64,000 nucleotides of DNA from Biomphalaria glabrata. Lineage: Eukaryota; Mollusca; Gastropoda; Planorbidae. Location of the stretch: assembly GCF_947242115.1 (NCBI RefSeq), contig NC_074717.1, positions 33,892,201 to 33,956,200 on the forward strand, in the 5' to 3' direction. Shown one piece after another: positions 60,851-64,000 of the stretch; position 1 is the stretch's first letter, and the number at the start of each line of letters is the position of its first letter. Position numbers and translations under genes: made by a program. Below the pieces are notes generated by a model that was not told where the DNA came from, did not search any database, and worked only from the letters and a program-made list of their open reading frames with translations.

Positions 60851-61536
60851 TTTTAAATGTAAAAATGTACTAAGCTAAAGGGAGGTAAGCCTTGCAATAA
60901 TGAGAGATATGATAGAGATTAAAGGGTGCTCTCCATCCATCCATCCATCCCAGTGGCGCTACAGCCCATGGAGGGCTCTGGCCTGCTTTAACACATCCTT
61001 CCATTCAGATCTCTCCTGGGCCTTTCGTCTCCACGCCCTAACCCCAAGCTGCTTCAGATCTGCTTCCACGTCATCTATCCATGTCATTCGGGGTCTGCCT
61101 TTGGGTCGCCTGCCTTTTGGTTTTTGCCTGTATACGATTTTCGGGTTCCCGGTCACTTCATCCCCGGTCATTTCATCCCCGGTCACTTCATCCCCGGTCA
61201 CTTCATCCCCGGTCACTTCATCCTCGGTCATTTCATCCCCTGGTCATTTCATCCCCTGGTCACTTCATCCCCCGATCACTTCATCCTCGGTCATTTCATC
61301 CCCTGGTCATTTCATCCCCTGGTCACTTCATCCCCGATCACTTCATCCCCCGGTCATTTCATCCCCAATTAAATATTTTATATATAAATATGATTATGTA
61401 GAATGCTTTCTTTTTTACATTTTATGACATATTACTAATGCGTTTATAGTGTTTCCTCTTCCACTTTGTATTCTTAATGAGAAATCTAATATTATATGTT
61501 AAATCTGGATGTGTACTTATCTATAGCGTAATGATT

Positions 61537-61835
61537 AAAGGCCAAGGTGTAGTGCAAGTAGGGGGAATCTTTTGAGAGATAGAAGTGCGATTACAATAAT
61601 TATGACCGTGCCGCTGATAACTTATCATCAAAGGCCAAGGTGTAGTGCAAGTAGTGGGAATCTTTTGATAGATAGAAGTGCGATTAGAATAATTATGACC
61701 GTGCCGCTGATAACTTATCATCAAAGGCCAAGGTGTAGTGCAAGTAGTGGAAATCTTTTGAGAGATAGAAGTGCGATTAGAATAATTATGACCGTGCCGC
61801 TGATAACTTATCATCAAAGGCCAAGCTGTGGTGAA
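61537..61835. repeat. 93-bp tandem repeat, about 3.2 copies
   Basis: The unit contains AAAGGCCAAGGTGTAGTGCA and TTATGACCGTGCCGCTGATA. Copies start at about 61537, 61630, 61723 and 61816. The unit is a multiple of three, so both strands remain open; these frames are not genes. Confidence 0.93.
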
Positions 61836-62193
61836 AGTACGACCATGTTTCACTTTATTTAATTTTTCAATCGCTCTTTCTTGAAAATGGGCGAGTCATT
61901 TTTAGCCTTGTAATAAGGTTTTATTTTTTTCTAATAAAGGCGGATTTCCTTATAAACATTAAAGTTACAAATTGTGTTATAGGACTTTATTTCTATCGAT
62001 ATTTCATTTCTGCATGTATATGTAAGTATGTATTTTGTTTATTGATATTCACTTTAGATAGCGAAACTGGTGGGGGGCCTCTAGTTCTGTGAACATACCC
62101 GTCATGATGAGGTTCCTATAGCCTTAAAATTAATTCTTAAAATTAATTGAGTGCTTATTGGAAATAATCTTGCATGTATATTTAGGGTGTGAT

Positions 62194-62195
<2 letters not shown>

Positions 62196-62229
<34 letters not shown>

Positions 62230-62263
62230 GGGCCTATATCTTTCTCTCTCTCTCTCTCTCTCT
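62196..62263. repeat. (TC)n-(TA)n-(TC)n compound microsatellite
   Basis: CT runs at about 62196-62209 and 62242-62263 surround a TA run (62210-62228). Confidence 0.9.
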
Positions 62264-63312
62264 GTCATTTAAATAAAAATACATTAAATATTGCTCATTT
62301 AATGCTTTTTAAAATTACAATTTGTTAGATAAAATTATCAGATGATGAAAATATCAGGGGATGAAGTGACCGGGGGATGAAGTGACCAGGGGATGAAATG
62401 ACCGGGGGATGAAGTGACCGGGGGATGAAGTGACCAGGGGATGAAATGACCAGTGGATGAAATGACCGGGGATGAAGTGACCGGGGATGAAGTGACCGGG
62501 GATGAAATGACCGGGGATGAAGTGACCGGGGATGAAGTGACCGGTCACCGATTTTCGCCCCTCTGTTGTCTGACATTCTTTCAAGGTGACCTGCCCAACG
62601 TAGTCTGTTCTTTTTTATTTCGTTCACTATTGGTGGGTCTTCATATAATTGATATAACTCATGGTTAGTGCGTGTCCTCCACCCTGTATGGCACCATAGA
62701 TTTTCCTAAGGATTTTTCTTTCCCAAGTGTTAAGTAAATTTTCAGATGTCTTTGTCAGTGTCAAAGTCTCACTTCCATACATTGCTGCTGGTCTTATTAT
62801 AGTTTTGTATATTATTTTCTTGGTTTTACTTGAAATCATTTTGCTCTTAAGTAGATGGTGGGTGCTATAAAATGCCCTGTTGCCTGCTGCTATTCTTTCC
62901 TTTATTTCTGTTAGTAGGTCATTTTTGAAATTAATAGTACTTCCTAGATATTTGAAAGTTTGGACGTTTTCAAATTCATGGTCTTTGATTTTGATATTTT
63001 GTCCCTCTGTTTGATTGTCTCTTGTCATTGTGATGTACTTGGTTTTACTGTCATTGACCTCAAGTCCTGCTGGTCGAGATGCTTCTTCTAGTTGTATGAA
63101 GGCTCTAGCGATGTCAGAGGTTTCTTTACCCAATAAGGCAATGTCATCGGCATAAGCAAGGTATTGTAGAGGTTGGCTGTATATCGTCCCTGTTGGTTGT
63201 GGACCCATGTTTTCTCTCCTGAAGTAGTTAGTAATAGTTCCCCTTGTGTTTATGTGTATATTTCTTATAACTCTCTCCAGTGTTAGATTGAAAAGCATAA
63301 AGGGTGCTCTCC

Positions 63313-64000
63313 CCACCCCCAAATGACTATGGGGAATTGTTTTTAAGGCAAAAGGTTAATCTTACAGCATGTCAAGGAGCGATCTGTGTCAGAGTCTGCA
63401 CTGTGATAGGGCCAGCTAGATTTGTCTAATTTTAGGCACTTGTTTCTCAGCCATGTTTAGAAAATAGTAATAATGTTATATATAATATTTATTATTAACT
63501 TTATTGAAACATATGATTGTCCATATTACTTTTTCCGACAAAAGTTTTAATAAGAAAAAAAAAACAATAACAAAGAAATGAAATAACATTGAACAGATCA
63601 ATTTATAAATCACATGTGAGCAGTAATATAGTATAACACAAAAACTTTGTCTTCTATAGTCAAGAGATGTTCTTTTAATCCAAAAGATTGAACATTTTTT
63701 AAATGGCAATGTCTTCCATACTGAAGACTAAGGATGAGTGCAGTGTTTCACATGACTATGCCAACACAGTTGCGACATGCATATTTTTCCACATTTACAT
63801 AAAGCAACTTAAAAACTTTAGCTTTGTATATCTTAGAACAGAATTCATAAAAATAAAAAATAAAATTTAAACTCTTTCTCTCCTGTTAGACGATAGGTAT
63901 CGTTGATTTGACCTCATTAAATTAAATTAATGTTTAATTTTATAAACTTTACTTTGTGTTATATAAAAAAGCCTGCATTCCCCTTTAATTCTATACCAAT
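63313..64000. other. AT-rich right edge with one LINE tail remnant
   Basis: No gene is supportable. At about 63720-63795 the minus strand resembles the zinc-finger tail of the intron-20 LINE family (compare 39661-39740): GTGCAGTGTTTCACATGACT with CACAGTTGCGACATGCATAT. The rest is AT-rich. Confidence 0.5.

Larger units (their letters stand above)
61144..62548. mobile_element. Foldback-like element with minisatellite inverted ends
   Basis: The left arm (61144-61366) is a tandem array of about 15-16 bp units of the type CGGTCACTTCATCCC / TGGTCATTTCATCCC; the right arm (62338-62548) is the same array in inverse orientation. Terminal bases pair (GGTTCCCGGTCACTTC versus GTGACCGGTCACTTC). A perfect 9-bp duplication CGATTTTCG (61135-61143, 62549-62557) marks the insertion. 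Long inverted arms of short tandem repeats with a 9-bp duplication are the hallmarks of Foldback elements, which relate to Mutator-like transposons. The interior (about 970 bp) holds a 93-bp tandem repeat and no transposase. Confidence 0.85.
60935..63297 (-). mobile_element. 5'-truncated LINE with 15-bp target duplication, split by a Foldback-like element
   Basis: The minus strand reads LQYLAYADDIALLGKET (YADD box), ITMTRDNQTEGQNIKIKDHE, NVQTFKYLGSTINFKNDLLT, RPAAMYGSETLTLTKTSENL, RLRWAGHLERMSDNRGAK, then beyond the insertion VYRQKPKGRRPKGRPRMTWI, DDVEADLKQLGVRAWRRKAQ and ALHGL. The 3' end is GGATGGATGGATGG. A 15-bp duplication TAAAGGGTGCTCTCC flanks the whole (60920-60934, 63298-63312). The LINE proper is only about 950 bp and its frame is largely open, so it was recent when hit. 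Confidence 0.9.

Noticed and set aside
61521-61862. Repeat ORFs on both strands with a 31-residue period
   Set aside because: They are translations of the 93-bp tandem repeat; the unit is a multiple of three.
61081-62668. His/Pro/Ser repeat ORFs (HFIPGHFIPG type) and acidic DEVTGDEV ORFs
   Set aside because: They are translations of the 15-16 bp arms of the Foldback-like element in various frames.

Overview
The window is nuclear DNA of an invertebrate animal, most probably a gastropod mollusc (a freshwater pulmonate snail is my best guess). The evidence is two spliced host genes with clear animal orthologues (GPATCH1 and HSBP1), GT-AG introns of 70 bp to about 2.7 kb, strong AT richness, AGATCTAGATCT-rich low-complexity tracts, and a dense load of LINEs, tRNA-derived SINEs, hAT elements and LTR elements. 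The organism call is inference; no species marker is present.

Layout. 1-4411: a (TA)n microsatellite, then a young, short LTR retroelement on the minus strand (381-4411) with a SAP-domain gag-like ORF and almost no pol. 6011-7428: a 5'-truncated Jockey/CR1-type LINE. 11418-12514: a two-exon gene for a 157-residue tail-anchored membrane protein of unknown function, followed by about 3.5 kb of AT-rich, gene-free DNA. 16044-28052: a nest of elements. A small inverted-repeat element (MITE) holds an 11.8-kb hAT transposon, whose transposase gene is split by a 7.1-kb Ty3/gypsy element (17307-24449). That Ty3/gypsy element has integrase upstream of reverse transcriptase, the Gmr1-type order. An eight-unit 111-bp minisatellite lies in the right arm of the hAT. 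28053-38684: SINEs, LINE pieces and a two-exon secreted-protein gene (30262-33452) whose product carries seven tandem repeats, with GKR cleavage/amidation-type sites after repeats two to seven. A LINE-in-LINE insertion and a probable twin-primed LINE follow.

38685-52921: GPATCH1, a G-patch spliceosomal protein, resolved here into 21 coding exons (968 aa), its introns loaded with LINE, SINE and MITE insertions. 54457-57222: HSBP1 (heat shock factor binding protein 1) on the minus strand, convergent with GPATCH1, three coding exons, 71 aa. Its second intron is an AT-AC, U12-type intron. 57579-60351: two hAT-type MITEs, a SINE and a (TA)n tract. 60935-63297: a LINE bounded by a 15-bp target duplication and interrupted by a 1.4-kb Foldback-like element whose inverted ends are minisatellites, bounded by a 9-bp target duplication.

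The host genes form no operon or pathway together. GPATCH1 and HSBP1 are neighbours in tail-to-tail arrangement. Most of the remaining sequence is transposon history, in which target-site duplications let the order of insertion be read directly.
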